DNA of 44,574 nucleotides from Bacteroidota bacterium (GTDB lineage: Bacteria; Bacteroidota; Bacteroidia; Chitinophagales; Chitinophagaceae): NCBI GenBank assembly GCA_018268075.1, contig JAFDXH010000273.1, positions 1 to 44,574 of the forward strand, in the 5' to 3' direction. Below, in pieces: positions 15,826 through 24,926 of this stretch. The notes beneath the pieces are model-generated. The model did no database searches. It was not told the origin of the DNA and saw only the letters and a program-made list of their open reading frames with translations. The position numbers and the translations under genes were made by a program. Position 1 is the stretch's first letter. Each line of letters opens with the position of its first letter.

Positions 15826-16844
15826 GGTATTCGTGAAATATTATTTTTACCTAAAAGACTCAATACCCAGTTGTAAAGCATTATAGATTTAATCTGTTTT
15901 TGTAATGAAATATTGGGGCGCTCAGCGTTAAAGCGTTGAAGTACGCGGTTATTTTCCTCTATTTTCTGATTTTGGATTCCGAAGAATACTTCTACCTGTT
16001 TGCTATTGATGTTATTAAAAAAAGATTGAGTTATTTTTTTATCGGAATGTGGAAATGCAAATAGCCTGTATTTTAGGTCAAAATTTTCAACTAATGTATC
16101 AAGGCAATCTGTTGTTTCTTTCACCTGCTTATCTAATGTGAGTGAAGGGTAGTAAGGGTGGGTAACACTATGCCCACCAATATAAAACCCTTTTTTAATC
16201 AGTAATTGAATTTGTGCTGTTGTTAAAAATGGTTGAATTTCCTGAAGGTAATTTTCAAAAGAGAACCCGATTGCTGTAGCAATTTTATCCAGAATATTTT
16301 CATCTACCTGTTGAATATTTTTTAATTTAGAAATGATTGTTTCAGATGCAGGAATATCGCATTCCAAACTGTTAGCAAATATTTTTAAATATTCTAAAGA
16401 ACTCGAATTTCTTAAAAGTTCACCAATCAATAAACTGATTTTGAACCTGTAAAATAATTTTCTATTATCTATGTAGGCGGTATTAATAAAAAAAATGGCA
16501 GGTATTTTCTTTTCTAAAAGAATGGGTGCAACCACCTCATGTATTTCTTTTAACCCATCATCAAAGGTCAATAGGAAACTATTTTTTGGGAAAGGTTTGT
16601 GTTCCTTAATGCAGTAAAATAGCTCTTGTATATCAATGGGTGTAAAGTGTTTTAATAAATATTCAAGATCCTTTTTAAATTGTTGTACGTTTTTGTAGGG
16701 ATATAATTGATCAATATGAGGTACCTTTTCATTGCTTACCAAATGATGGTATGGAAGATATAGTGAAGTGGGCGAAATCGCCTTTAATATTTTTATCGGA
16801 AGTAAGGAACTCCCACCTATAATTAGGGATTTAAACAAACTCAT
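15822..16844 (-). CDS. Polysaccharide deacetylase (NodB-type)
   Basis: This is a carbohydrate esterase of the CE4 type that removes acetyl groups from amino sugars in a polymer. The 340-residue protein shows motif 1 as LTFDDG (about residues 92-97), motif 2 as HSVTH with metal histidines, and FAFPHS corresponding to motif 3. A helical insertion of about 100 residues lies between motifs 1 and 2, larger than in compact NodB proteins. A hydrophobic N-terminus (LIIGGSSLLPIKIL) may anchor it. It is the last gene of the minus-strand arm and overlaps the preceding glycosyltransferase gene by 14 bases, so it is probably translationally coupled. Whether it acts in the cytoplasm or at the membrane is unclear. 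Confidence 0.85.
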   Translation of the reverse strand: MSLFKSLIIGGSSLLPIKILKAISPTSLYLPYHHLVSNEKVPHIDQLYPYKNVQQFKKDLEYLLKHFTPIDIQELFYCIKEHKPFPKNSFLLTFDDGLKEIHEVVAPILLEKKIPAIFFINTAYIDNRKLFYRFKISLLIGELLRNSSSLEYLKIFANSLECDIPASETIISKLKNIQQVDENILDKIATAIGFSFENYLQEIQPFLTTAQIQLLIKKGFYIGGHSVTHPYYPSLTLDKQVKETTDCLDTLVENFDLKYRLFAFPHSDKKITQSFFNNINSKQVEVFFGIQNQKIEENNRVLQRFNAERPNISLQKQIKSIMLYNWVLSLLGKNNISRIP

Positions 16845-18048
16845 TTTTCAATAAATCTTCAATATAGATAATTTTCCTATGTTCAGTTTTAAGGAAGCTC
16901 TTTTTGGCTTGTTTTATTTTTAGCAATGATTTTATTTGTTTAAAAATCATATAAGGCAAATGTACTACTGCCGATAGAATTCCCCTTTGCTGAGATTGAG
17001 TAGCTACAATCAACAAAAAATTGATGGAAAATAATGCCAGTAAAATGAACCAGGCAATAAGCAATGAGGGCTGAACAAAATAAGAAACGATCATAAGCAA
17101 TAATGCCATACCAAGCGTGAGAAACATTGGTGGCCTCAGCATATTAAAGCCAAGTAATAGCCTACCTGCGTGCATAGATTTAATGCCCTTAAGAAATAAT
17201 GAAATACTATCGCTGAAATATTCAAAATAGGTAAAAATCCATCGGGTTCTTTGTTTTTCAAATGAAGCCCCATCCTCCACCTTTTCATCATATACTATTA
17301 CATCCTTTGCGTATGCTATTTGTGGTAATTTTTTAGATAGCTGTACCTGTAGCTTTTTATCAAAACCCCCTAATTCATTTGTGTACATGATTTCGTTATA
17401 CACAGCTATATCTATCGCTACGCCCAACCCGAGTATTGCAGAAGTTACGCCCATCTCCATCTTTATCTGTCTTTCTAAAAAATTGTGATATACATGCCCT
17501 AAGGTATCTAATTTGCTAAAGTTGCTGTCAAGATTTTTTGAAAGCATATTAGCCTGCACCACCTTGAAGCCTCGTTGAAAATAATTATTTAATAAGCTTA
17601 GATAATGCGGGTGTACCAGATTGTCGCTGTCAAATATTATCAGGGCATCATGTTTTCTCACAAACTGAGAAACTGCATACTTAATGGATTTTACCTTTGA
17701 ATGAAAGGGAGTATCCGGGGCTAAGATTTTGATGTGGTCATTATTATATTTTAATTGGGATATATCGCAATCATCAGCTACCACATAAACCATAAAATTA
17801 TCATAATCCTGTTTCAAAAAAGAGTCAACAAAAGGGGGGATAAATCTTACATCCTGATGCGCAGTAATAATAGCTGCAAAGTCATAAGTATGATGGTTTA
17901 TCTTTTTGTATTTGCTTAATAATTTCTTAGGGTCTTTTTCTAAAAACCAATGAAGTACAAAAAGAATTATAGGAATGATAAAATGCATTGCCACAAATAC
18001 ATTCAGGCCATAAAACAAAACCCATCCTATTATCTTTATTGCTTCCAT
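16831..18048 (-). CDS. Membrane glycosyltransferase, family 2
   Basis: This 405-residue protein has an N-terminal helix (residues about 1-33), a cytoplasmic GT2 domain (about 50-290) and three or so C-terminal helices (about 290-360). The motifs are MVYVVADDCD for nucleotide binding, IIFDSDN as the DxD metal site, and QRTRW, the acceptor-site motif of processive cellulose- and hyaluronan-synthase relatives. It probably extends a lipid-linked or growing glycan on the inner face of the membrane. Its start is 6 bases from the stop of the upstream GT4 gene and its end overlaps the deacetylase gene. Confidence 0.87.
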   Translation of the reverse strand: MEAIKIIGWVLFYGLNVFVAMHFIIPIILFVLHWFLEKDPKKLLSKYKKINHHTYDFAAIITAHQDVRFIPPFVDSFLKQDYDNFMVYVVADDCDISQLKYNNDHIKILAPDTPFHSKVKSIKYAVSQFVRKHDALIIFDSDNLVHPHYLSLLNNYFQRGFKVVQANMLSKNLDSNFSKLDTLGHVYHNFLERQIKMEMGVTSAILGLGVAIDIAVYNEIMYTNELGGFDKKLQVQLSKKLPQIAYAKDVIVYDEKVEDGASFEKQRTRWIFTYFEYFSDSISLFLKGIKSMHAGRLLLGFNMLRPPMFLTLGMALLLMIVSYFVQPSLLIAWFILLALFSINFLLIVATQSQQRGILSAVVHLPYMIFKQIKSLLKIKQAKKSFLKTEHRKIIYIEDLLKNEFV

Positions 18049-18054
18049 TTTTAT

Positions 18055-19179
18055 TTATAGTACCTCGTTATAAATTTCCAAAGTTTTTGCAGCAGTTTTT
18101 GCCCATGTGAACCGCTTGGCATTTTCTACCCCTTTTTCTATAAGCGCCGTTCTCTTTCCTTTATCATTTGCCAAAGCTTGTATAGCCTCCGCCATCTCGT
18201 CTGTGTTGTCAGCATCCACCAATATTGCAGCGCCATTTGCTACTTCTACAAGAGAACTGTTATTGGCAGTAATAACAGGCGTACCGCAGGCCATTGCTTC
18301 AGCTACCGGCATGCCAAATCCCTCTCTAAAGGAAGGGTATAAAAATATTTCGGCAAGATTGTACAAAACCGGCAAATCATCAAAAGGTAAATAGTCCAGT
18401 ACGATTATTTGGTTTAATAAAGCCTCATCATTTATTTTTTTCAAAATAGATAATATGAAACCCTCTTCACAACCACTTATTACTAACGGTAAAGCTTGTT
18501 GATTATTTTGCAGGTATTTTCTGTACGATATTAATACACCCTTAGTATTTTTTCTTGGCGATGTATTTCCTATATGTAAAATAAACTTTGAAGGCAGGCC
18601 ATATTTATTTTTTATTGTTTCTAGTAGGTTGCCATCTTTGATTAAAGTAAAGGCTGGGTTAACACCATTATGAATTACAGAAATCTTAGAAGGGGCTATT
18701 TTTAGAATTCTTATTATTTCTTTCTTTTCAAAATCTGATACGGTAATTATTTTTCTGGCTTTTTTTGCCACCTTTGGAACAAGCCATTTCCTGTATAAAT
18801 TGCCAAAATTTTGATAGGCTGAACCACCGAAGGATACATCAGTCATATATATTACATCATGAATAGTGATGATTAAGGGAGTTTTACTAAATATAGGTGC
18901 TGTATTAGCGGTGCAATGTAATAAGTCGGCCTTGATTTTTTTTGAAAAGCGAGGAAGTGTAATTTGTTCCCAGATGGGATAGGGGGCAGAGGCAAGCTCC
19001 TTAATTTGAATAGGCCCTTCGCTTAAAATATTAATATTGTCTTCATCTTTCTTTGCTGCTACTATAAGCTCATGGATAGACCCTGATTTTTGAAGTGCTT
19101 TTAATATTTCAATAGCCACGATTTCCATTCCATGCTTTTTTCTGCGGAATAATCTCTGGCATTCTATTACAATTTTCAT
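18055..19179 (-). CDS. Glycosyltransferase family 4
   Basis: This 374-residue retaining GT-B enzyme transfers a sugar from a nucleotide donor to the lipid-linked repeat unit. The N-terminal Rossmann domain contains DLLHCTANTAP and TIHDVIY. The C-terminal donor domain contains HIGNTSPRKNTKGVL (about residues 200-214), and the family hallmark PSFREGFGMPVAEAMACGTP with the E-x7-E pair. No signal peptide or helix is visible, so it is cytoplasmic or peripheral. It lies between a methyltransferase and a GT2 gene. Confidence 0.93.
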   Translation of the reverse strand: MKIVIECQRLFRRKKHGMEIVAIEILKALQKSGSIHELIVAAKKDEDNINILSEGPIQIKELASAPYPIWEQITLPRFSKKIKADLLHCTANTAPIFSKTPLIITIHDVIYMTDVSFGGSAYQNFGNLYRKWLVPKVAKKARKIITVSDFEKKEIIRILKIAPSKISVIHNGVNPAFTLIKDGNLLETIKNKYGLPSKFILHIGNTSPRKNTKGVLISYRKYLQNNQQALPLVISGCEEGFILSILKKINDEALLNQIIVLDYLPFDDLPVLYNLAEIFLYPSFREGFGMPVAEAMACGTPVITANNSSLVEVANGAAILVDADNTDEMAEAIQALANDKGKRTALIEKGVENAKRFTWAKTAAKTLEIYNEVL

Positions 19180-19227
19180 TTTTATAAATTGGGGAGGCTT
19201 TTTACCCTTTTCATGTTTTCAGGAAAA

Positions 19228-19791
19228 TTATTTCCATAGCTTGCAATTAAATACGTAAGCAGGAGGGAAATTGCCCAATACAAAAGATGTTTTAATGGTA
19301 TAAAATTCATTTAAAATTTCCTGATACTTCTTTTTATTATAGCCATACTGTACATATAAGGATTGCGGCATAAGCACATGTTGAATAGAGTGAATGATCC
19401 TTTCTCTTACATCCTCATTTATTATTGAAAATGGTAAGGATGAAATAACAAAATCTGCCTCGGCCTTCCCTGTAATTTTTTTAAGGTATTGCTCCATGTT
19501 TTCTGCTGAATCATTAATGATGTGGATATTAGGGGCAGCAAATTTATTCCGTAGTTTTTTACAAAACACTTCGTCTATCTCGAATACGATAAGGATTGAA
19601 TGTGGTTCTATTTTTCTTGCAATCCATTCTGTAATACACCCCGATCCTGCACCTAACTCAACTATAACTTTTGCTTCCGAAAAATCTATATTCGTGAGCA
19701 TCCGTTTAATTAATTTATCAGAGCTGAAAGCAACCGCTCCTGTTACTTTAATCTTTTTTAATAGCTGAAGCCATAAGAATATGTTGCTCAA
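19228..19791 (-). CDS. SAM-dependent methyltransferase, phospholipid-methyltransferase-like
   Basis: The 187-residue class I methyltransferase has motif I VELGAGSGCITEWIARK (about residues 41-57), an acidic strand-2 end (IVFEIDE), motif II NDSAENMEQYL and motif IV DFVISSLPFSII. The SSLPF motif and the QYGYNKKKY segment resemble bacterial phospholipid N-methyltransferases and the KsgA-like group more than small-molecule O-methyltransferases. In this setting it may methylate a lipid or glycan component, but substrate is inference. It sits 33 bases downstream of the epimerase gene. Confidence 0.78.
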   Translation of the reverse strand: MSNIFLWLQLLKKIKVTGAVAFSSDKLIKRMLTNIDFSEAKVIVELGAGSGCITEWIARKIEPHSILIVFEIDEVFCKKLRNKFAAPNIHIINDSAENMEQYLKKITGKAEADFVISSLPFSIINEDVRERIIHSIQHVLMPQSLYVQYGYNKKKYQEILNEFYTIKTSFVLGNFPPAYVFNCKLWK

Positions 19792-19824
19792 AATTTAGGT
19801 TTAATTGTTTTTATTCAATTTATG

Positions 19825-20841
19825 TTACACGATAGCATCTGTTTCCTTCTTTATTTGCCAACCTTCAGGTAATTTTTCTGTTATTTCTACATTGTCAAAT
19901 TCTTTACTTTTTCTGGCACCTGTTTTTTTCGCCCAGGCAGCCATTCGTTGTATTCCTTCTGACAAAGAAATGCCAGATGGTTTGCCGAATATTTTCTCTG
20001 CCTTTGAATGGTCGCAATAGGCGTCTATTACTTCATTGCGCGCTCTTAAATGCTTGATGTCAGGGCTTACATTAAAACAGTTACAAACAACGGTAGCCAG
20101 TTCATTCACACTATAAGGCTTATCAGCACCTATATTAATTACCTGATTGTAGGCCGATTCTATATTTACCGAGTTTGCTATTGGTATAGCTACATCATCT
20201 ATATAACTAAATGCACGCGTTTGCTCACCATCGCCAAATACGGTTAAAGGTAGATCCTGCATTATTTGGTTCATAAAAATACCAATTACATTGCGATATT
20301 TATCTCCAATATTTTGATTTTCACCATAAACATTATGAGGCCTGAAAATCACATAATTTAATCCAAACATTTCGTGAGCTGCTTTAAGGTCTAGTTCTAC
20401 AGCATATTTTGCTACACCGTAAGGGTCTTCTGGTGTAGGTGTCATCTTTTCAGTCATAGGAACCTGCCCCGGCCCATAAACAGCTATAGATGAGGTAAAT
20501 ACAAAACATTTGACTTTGTGCTTAACTGACTCATTGATCAGGTTGATACTACCAATTAGATTATTATTATAATTGAAGCGCCTGATAAAATGAGAGAGGC
20601 CTTCTGCTGCATAAGCGGCAAGGTGATAAACGTAATCAAATTGATATTGATCAAAAAGTTTTGTTACAAGATTTTCATCTGTTACAGAACCTTCCACAAA
20701 ATGTGCTTCTGAGGGAATGTGATCGGTAAAGCCACCACTAAGGTCGTCAAGTACAACAACCTCGTGCCCCAAGGATAGGCAATGCTTTACTACATGAGAT
20801 CCAATAAATCCAGCACCGCCGGTAACAAGAGATTTAGCCAT
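19825..20841 (-). CDS. NAD-dependent nucleotide-sugar epimerase/dehydratase
   Basis: The 338-residue extended short-chain dehydrogenase has the NAD motif TGGAGFIGSH at the N-terminus, the catalytic Ser-Tyr-Lys set (FTSSIAVYGPG, then YGVAKY), and the substrate loop FRPHNVYGENQNIGDKYRNV. This is closest to UDP-glucose/UDP-GlcNAc 4-epimerases, and supplies an activated sugar to the neighbouring glycosyltransferases. A dehydratase or decarboxylase acting on another NDP-sugar cannot be excluded. The ATG at 20841 gives the standard MAKSLVTGGAG start. The gap to the upstream GT2 gene is 23 bases. Confidence 0.9.
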   Translation of the reverse strand: MAKSLVTGGAGFIGSHVVKHCLSLGHEVVVLDDLSGGFTDHIPSEAHFVEGSVTDENLVTKLFDQYQFDYVYHLAAYAAEGLSHFIRRFNYNNNLIGSINLINESVKHKVKCFVFTSSIAVYGPGQVPMTEKMTPTPEDPYGVAKYAVELDLKAAHEMFGLNYVIFRPHNVYGENQNIGDKYRNVIGIFMNQIMQDLPLTVFGDGEQTRAFSYIDDVAIPIANSVNIESAYNQVINIGADKPYSVNELATVVCNCFNVSPDIKHLRARNEVIDAYCDHSKAEKIFGKPSGISLSEGIQRMAAWAKKTGARKSKEFDNVEITEKLPEGWQIKKETDAIV

Positions 20842-20864
20842 AATAAATAATTTTTATCTTTTTT

Positions 20865-21779
20865 TTAGATAACGCTTGAACTAGAACTTTTAATATTCCA
20901 GGTTATCCCTTTAAGAAATGATTTTAAATGCCCAAACTGCCTTTTAGCAGTATAGGTAGCTATAGCTTTTGGAGCAGTAAATAATGTGAAAAAAGTGTAG
21001 AATGCTGCCAATTGTAACTTCGTATTGTTCCTTCGCATATACAGTATTCTGTTTCTCGTATGATAATACACCTTTATTGCACTTTTTCTTCCCATGGTTA
21101 TTGATTCTTTATGGTAAATCACCGCCTTGCCTTGATAAAAAATTTTATACCCTGCACGCATAATTCTGGCAGACCAATCCCATTCCTCGTAATAAATAAA
21201 AAATTTTTCAGGAAACATTCCTACTTTATCAATCACTTCTTTCTTGACCATCATGGCACATCCATGGGCGCCATTGGTTATTCCGGGTACATCAAATTGC
21301 CCCTTGTCTTCCGCGTATCCCCCTGTAGCGTTTACTCTTCCTGTAAATACATTCATTTTCTCAAAACCTGCATATTGAATGATGTTGGGGTTTTGAAAAA
21401 ATTTAATTTTGGGGCAGGTAACGCCAATGCTTGGATCCTGAGCAAATGGTTCTACTAAAAGACCTAACAAATCAGGAGTTACTTCAGTATCATTATTTAC
21501 TATAAATACCAATTCACCTTTTGCCTGCCTCATGCCCCAATTATTGCCGCCTGTAAACCCCAGATTTTCAGGGCTTACCAAAATTTGTACATTCGGATAG
21601 TTGCCATCCTGAATTTGTTTTGTCGGGTTTACCGATGACCCCATATCACACACCAATATTTCATAATTCCGGTATAAAAGTGATTTGGTAGATTCTAAGA
21701 AAGCACAGGTCACATCAGTTTGATTGTAATTCAATGTTATGATAGAAACGAGTGGGTTAAATTCTATTTGAGGGTTCAT
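20865..21779 (-). CDS. Glycosyltransferase family 2, rhamnosyltransferase-like
   Basis: This 304-residue inverting GT-A enzyme shows SIITLNYNQTDVTCAFLES at the start, the DxD-type site FIVNNDTEVT (about residues 90-99), TNGAHGCAMMVKKEVIDKVG, and the C-terminal acceptor segment YYEEWDWSARIMRAGYKI. These features match the rhamnosyltransferase-like branch common in O-antigen and exopolysaccharide loci. There is no transmembrane domain of note, though a hydrophobic patch near residue 260 could associate with the membrane. A 118-base gap with a weak hairpin (21844-21859) separates it from the upstream transferase gene. Confidence 0.9.
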   Translation of the reverse strand: MNPQIEFNPLVSIITLNYNQTDVTCAFLESTKSLLYRNYEILVCDMGSSVNPTKQIQDGNYPNVQILVSPENLGFTGGNNWGMRQAKGELVFIVNNDTEVTPDLLGLLVEPFAQDPSIGVTCPKIKFFQNPNIIQYAGFEKMNVFTGRVNATGGYAEDKGQFDVPGITNGAHGCAMMVKKEVIDKVGMFPEKFFIYYEEWDWSARIMRAGYKIFYQGKAVIYHKESITMGRKSAIKVYYHTRNRILYMRRNNTKLQLAAFYTFFTLFTAPKAIATYTAKRQFGHLKSFLKGITWNIKSSSSSVI

Positions 21780-21897
21780 TCAATACAGTTTATTCTTTTC
21801 CATGGGTTTCATTTTCCAAAATTAAGGATAAAGACTCTTCCTTCACCAATACTTTGGTGTAATGAAACTTGTAAAAAGGGTTTGTGGATTTAATTAC

Positions 21898-23022
21898 CTA
21901 AACATCTGCCTTTTGAAATAAAGCAAGAGGGGTATAGGCCAGAATTTTTAAATCGGTAACAAATGAAATTGACCGAGCATAGGTAATATCTAAATAAACC
22001 CGTTCTTCTGCACTCATATTTTCATTGCCACGCCTGGTTACCTGCCATAGACCGGTAATACCTGCGGGTGCCAAAAACCTTTCTGCATTTTCATTGCTGG
22101 TAAGTGCTGCCGCCTCATATAATGGTAACGGCCTATTGCCCACAATAGACATATCGCCTATTAACACATTAAAAAGTTGGGGTAACTCATCTAAGCTGGT
22201 ATTGCGTAGAAATTTTCCAATTCTGGTAATGCGAGGGTCATTCTTTACTTTGAAGAAAGTAGCCTTTTCTTTTACATCCTGGTAAATATTCAGAGATGCA
22301 AGTTGGTCTATTTGGCTATCTGCATTCACTACCATTGTTCTGAATTTATAGAAGTCAAATATCTTAAAGCCTTTGCCAGCTCTCTTTGACTTATAAATTA
22401 CAGGTCCCTTACTATCTAACCGGATAATAAGTGCTATCAATAAAAATACAGGACTCAAAAGAGTGAGTAGAATGGCAGAGATTGTAAAATCAAAAACTCG
22501 TTTACCCCAATGTACTCTTTCAGTTTTTAAAGGAGCTGTACTGGCTTCTTCAATTTTATTTGATTTATATTTTTTTAAAAACTTGGCCTTAGTAAGTAGT
22601 TGGTCACAATAAGTTTCAATATTTAGTATATCGTCTGCTACTCCGGAATGGCTTAATTCTTTAAGTTCAGCTTTTGAAAGAGAACGATCATTATACAAAA
22701 CGGGCACAAGAAAACTCCATTTATTACTGTGTAGCCAAGAAACAAATTTATTAAGGGCTAAAGGCTCATATATCCGATCAATAATAATAAAATCTGGAAC
22801 AAATTTGCGATGTTTAAATTCTTGCTCAATATAAATTTTGGCCAGGTCATAATTGGAAGCTATATGGACATTTTCAAAAAAAGAAATACAATTCTTTACG
22901 CGGTCGGCATTATTTCCAATGTAAATAAATGATTCTCTTATTTTAGTTGGCGCTGCTTTAATTTGCCTGCTTTGATAATCAGTGTTCATTGTGCTAATAG
23001 TAGGTAAAGTTCCATTAATCAT
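21898..23022 (-). CDS. Priming sugar-phosphate transferase with receiver-like N-terminal domain
   Basis: The enzyme starts repeat-unit synthesis by moving a sugar phosphate from an NDP-sugar to undecaprenyl phosphate. The C-terminal half is a standard monotopic phosphoglycosyltransferase: a re-entrant hydrophobic helix (ISAILLTLLSPVFLLIALII), KFRTM, the catalytic Asp-Glu pair in LDELPQLFNVL, and GDMSIVGNRPLP. In place of the multi-helix N-terminus of WbaP-type proteins, residues about 31-140 look like a response-regulator fold. Strand 3 is PDFIIIDRI with D82 at the phosphoacceptor position, but the acidic pair of strand 1 is missing (FIYIGNN). The next gene upstream encodes a stand-alone receiver. 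The 374-residue start at 23022 is the longest; M12 is an alternative. Confidence 0.9.
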   Translation of the reverse strand: MINGTLPTISTMNTDYQSRQIKAAPTKIRESFIYIGNNADRVKNCISFFENVHIASNYDLAKIYIEQEFKHRKFVPDFIIIDRIYEPLALNKFVSWLHSNKWSFLVPVLYNDRSLSKAELKELSHSGVADDILNIETYCDQLLTKAKFLKKYKSNKIEEASTAPLKTERVHWGKRVFDFTISAILLTLLSPVFLLIALIIRLDSKGPVIYKSKRAGKGFKIFDFYKFRTMVVNADSQIDQLASLNIYQDVKEKATFFKVKNDPRITRIGKFLRNTSLDELPQLFNVLIGDMSIVGNRPLPLYEAAALTSNENAERFLAPAGITGLWQVTRRGNENMSAEERVYLDITYARSISFVTDLKILAYTPLALFQKADV

Positions 23023-23086
23023 TTTTTCATAATTTTAGGTGAAACAATTATTGGAAATTCATAGAAAGTTATGAGCATAGTCATGA

Positions 23087-23503
23087 TTAGTTGAGATGAA
23101 AAAATTTTCTTTTTCTTGAAAGAATTTGCGTTTCAACATTGTTCAAAACCTGCTCATTCATCAGGTTAATAAGTTCCAGAGGGTCGAATGGTTTGGTAAA
23201 TACCGCAATCACATTTTGATTTTTGGCTGCCAATTTTTGAAGTTCTTCAGATTCACTTAGGATTATAACAGGGGTGCTACTAAAAAATGTACTTGTACTT
23301 ATATGATGAAAAATTTCATTAAATTCATCTGTCTCTGAATCTATACTTAAAATTATTGCATCAATTTGTTGATTGTTATGAAGTAATTCAATTGCCTTCA
23401 TACTGTTCTGCTCACTTAAAACCTGGTAGTTGCTTTTTAAAACAGTCTTTACCAAGAAACAAATGGCATTACTCCTATCTATACAAATTACTTTCTTTTT
23501 CAT
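23087..23503 (-). CDS. Stand-alone receiver-domain protein lacking the phosphoacceptor
   Basis: The 138-residue protein is a single CheY-like fold with no output domain. Visible are strand 1 KKVICIDRSN with D9, strand 3 DAIILSID, strand 4 PVIILSESE with the conserved Ser, and strand 5 AVFTKPFDP with the conserved Lys-Pro. The position normally held by the acceptor aspartate is S53, with D55 two residues later. Phosphorylation in the usual way is therefore doubtful, and it may act as a protein-interaction module. It lies 64 bases upstream of the priming transferase, which itself carries a receiver-like domain. A promoter with both Bacteroidota elements lies about 170 bases upstream. Confidence 0.85.
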   Translation of the reverse strand: MKKKVICIDRSNAICFLVKTVLKSNYQVLSEQNSMKAIELLHNNQQIDAIILSIDSETDEFNEIFHHISTSTFFSSTPVIILSESEELQKLAAKNQNVIAVFTKPFDPLELINLMNEQVLNNVETQILSRKRKFFHLN

Positions 23504-23671
23504 GTCACTAATATTTTGGAAAGAATAGTGCTTCTTTTCCAGAAATTTAGATCATAGAAAAACAGGATTCCTTTTAGGTCTTTTAAAACATAGATGGTTG
23601 GAAAAAATAACCAGTGGGGGAATTTTGGTTATATTTTTTCGTGGTTTAAAAAGGATTAAGATAGATCAGGG

Positions 23672-23702
23672 CAAATGTAGTGACTTAAAATTATAAAACA
23701 AA
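23672..23702 (-). promoter_or_regulatory. Bacteroidota-type promoter for the minus-strand polysaccharide genes
   Basis: On the minus strand, TTTG (23702-23699) and TACATTTG (23679-23672) are separated by exactly 19 bases, matching the primary-sigma consensus TTTG-N19-TAnnTTTG. It faces the receiver gene starting at 23503. Transcription would begin near 23665, leaving a leader of about 160 bases. Both elements at the right spacing make it the best-supported promoter in the window. Confidence 0.6.
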
Positions 23703-23729
23703 TTTTTATAAAATATTTTTTTTGAATAG

Positions 23730-24926
23730 TTACACCGTTGTAATAATATCTGGTTTTCTAAGGGCTTTGTCCCAAAGTACACTTTGGTTACCTCTAAGAA
23801 ATCTTGCAAGGCCCAGATAGATGCAGGTATTCATAAATACAAAATAGAAGGGCACATAAAAAATTTTGATCTTACTATCCATCTTTGATAGGATATAACC
23901 CAAAAGAGCTGAAAGGTAGAAGAGAATTTGTAGAATGAAAAGTGCGTTATAAAATATATTTCCATGAAAAGTAGAAATATAAAGGTTGCTTATAAAAATT
24001 ATTGGAAGCATAAAGGGGCAAACAGCCCATCGCAGCACACGGTGCGATATGAATTGAAAGGATAATTTACCATATTTGAAAATGTTGAGTAGCGACCGTA
24101 ACATCCATATAGATTGAAAACCGCCTGCCCCAATCCTTACTTTGCGTTTTTTTTCTTCTGCAAGTGAAGCACTGGACGACTCTATTGCTGTGGCTGCTGG
24201 CTCGTATAGAACTCTAAAGCCCATTTTGCAGATTCTTAGGGATATCACAAAATCATCAAGCAGTACAAATTCTTCAACTGGTTGGTATAAGTTGGTACGC
24301 ATCGAAAACAATTCACCTGCTGCGCCAACGACAGTATAATATTCAGAGTCTAATTTTTTTAATAAGGATTCATATTTCCAGTATAGGCCTTCACCGGCGC
24401 CTGCTACATCTATTTCTTCAGTAAGGTCAATTACTTTTTTTTCACCTGCTACAGCGCCTACTTTGGGGTCTATATAGTGTTGGGCCAATTGCTCCAGACA
24501 ATCTTGATTCAGTATAGTATTGGCATCGCAAAAAACTACTATAGGGGTTTTTACCGATTCCATTGCATGATTGATTGCTGCAACTTTTCCTCTTCTTTCA
24601 TTTTTGTATATTAACTGAATCCGGGGATATTTTTGAATGATCATATTACTTGAGTCCGTAGATCCATCCGTTACAAATATGAAATGTAATTTATCGGCCG
24701 GATAATTTAAGGAAAGGGTATTTCTGATTTTTTTCTCAAGTATTTGTTCTTCATTAAATACGGCTACTACCAGTGTAAGGTCTGGAAGGTCAACTGGGGG
24801 CAATTTTAAATCTCTCCTCCAAATCAGGTTTCTAAAAAAAATAAGAAAACTCAGTAAAATGCCATAAAGTATATAGTTATAGACTATTATAAAAAGGGCT
24901 ATCCAAAAAATTATTTTAATAATCAT
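23730..24926 (-). CDS. Membrane glycosyltransferase, family 2 (processive-synthase-like)
   Basis: The 398-residue protein has an N-terminal helix, a GT2 domain from about residue 48 to 280, and three or four C-terminal helices. Motifs include FVTDGSTDSSN, the metal site FCDANTI, LLDDFVISLRICKMGFRVLY as the acceptor-side segment, and KRKVRIGAGGFQS in place of the QxxRW motif. It resembles the poly-N-acetylglucosamine and cellulose-synthase-like family, but the altered QxxRW region leaves processivity uncertain. It is separated from the receiver gene by 226 bases holding a promoter, and so may be a distinct transcription unit. Confidence 0.88.
   Translation of the reverse strand: MIIKIIFWIALFIIVYNYILYGILLSFLIFFRNLIWRRDLKLPPVDLPDLTLVVAVFNEEQILEKKIRNTLSLNYPADKLHFIFVTDGSTDSSNMIIQKYPRIQLIYKNERRGKVAAINHAMESVKTPIVVFCDANTILNQDCLEQLAQHYIDPKVGAVAGEKKVIDLTEEIDVAGAGEGLYWKYESLLKKLDSEYYTVVGAAGELFSMRTNLYQPVEEFVLLDDFVISLRICKMGFRVLYEPAATAIESSSASLAEEKKRKVRIGAGGFQSIWMLRSLLNIFKYGKLSFQFISHRVLRWAVCPFMLPIIFISNLYISTFHGNIFYNALFILQILFYLSALLGYILSKMDSKIKIFYVPFYFVFMNTCIYLGLARFLRGNQSVLWDKALRKPDIITTV

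Noticed and set aside
21844-21859. Hairpin CACCAA/TTGGTG between the priming transferase and GT2 genes
   Set aside because: A six-base stem without a T-run on either strand; not enough for a terminator or regulatory call.
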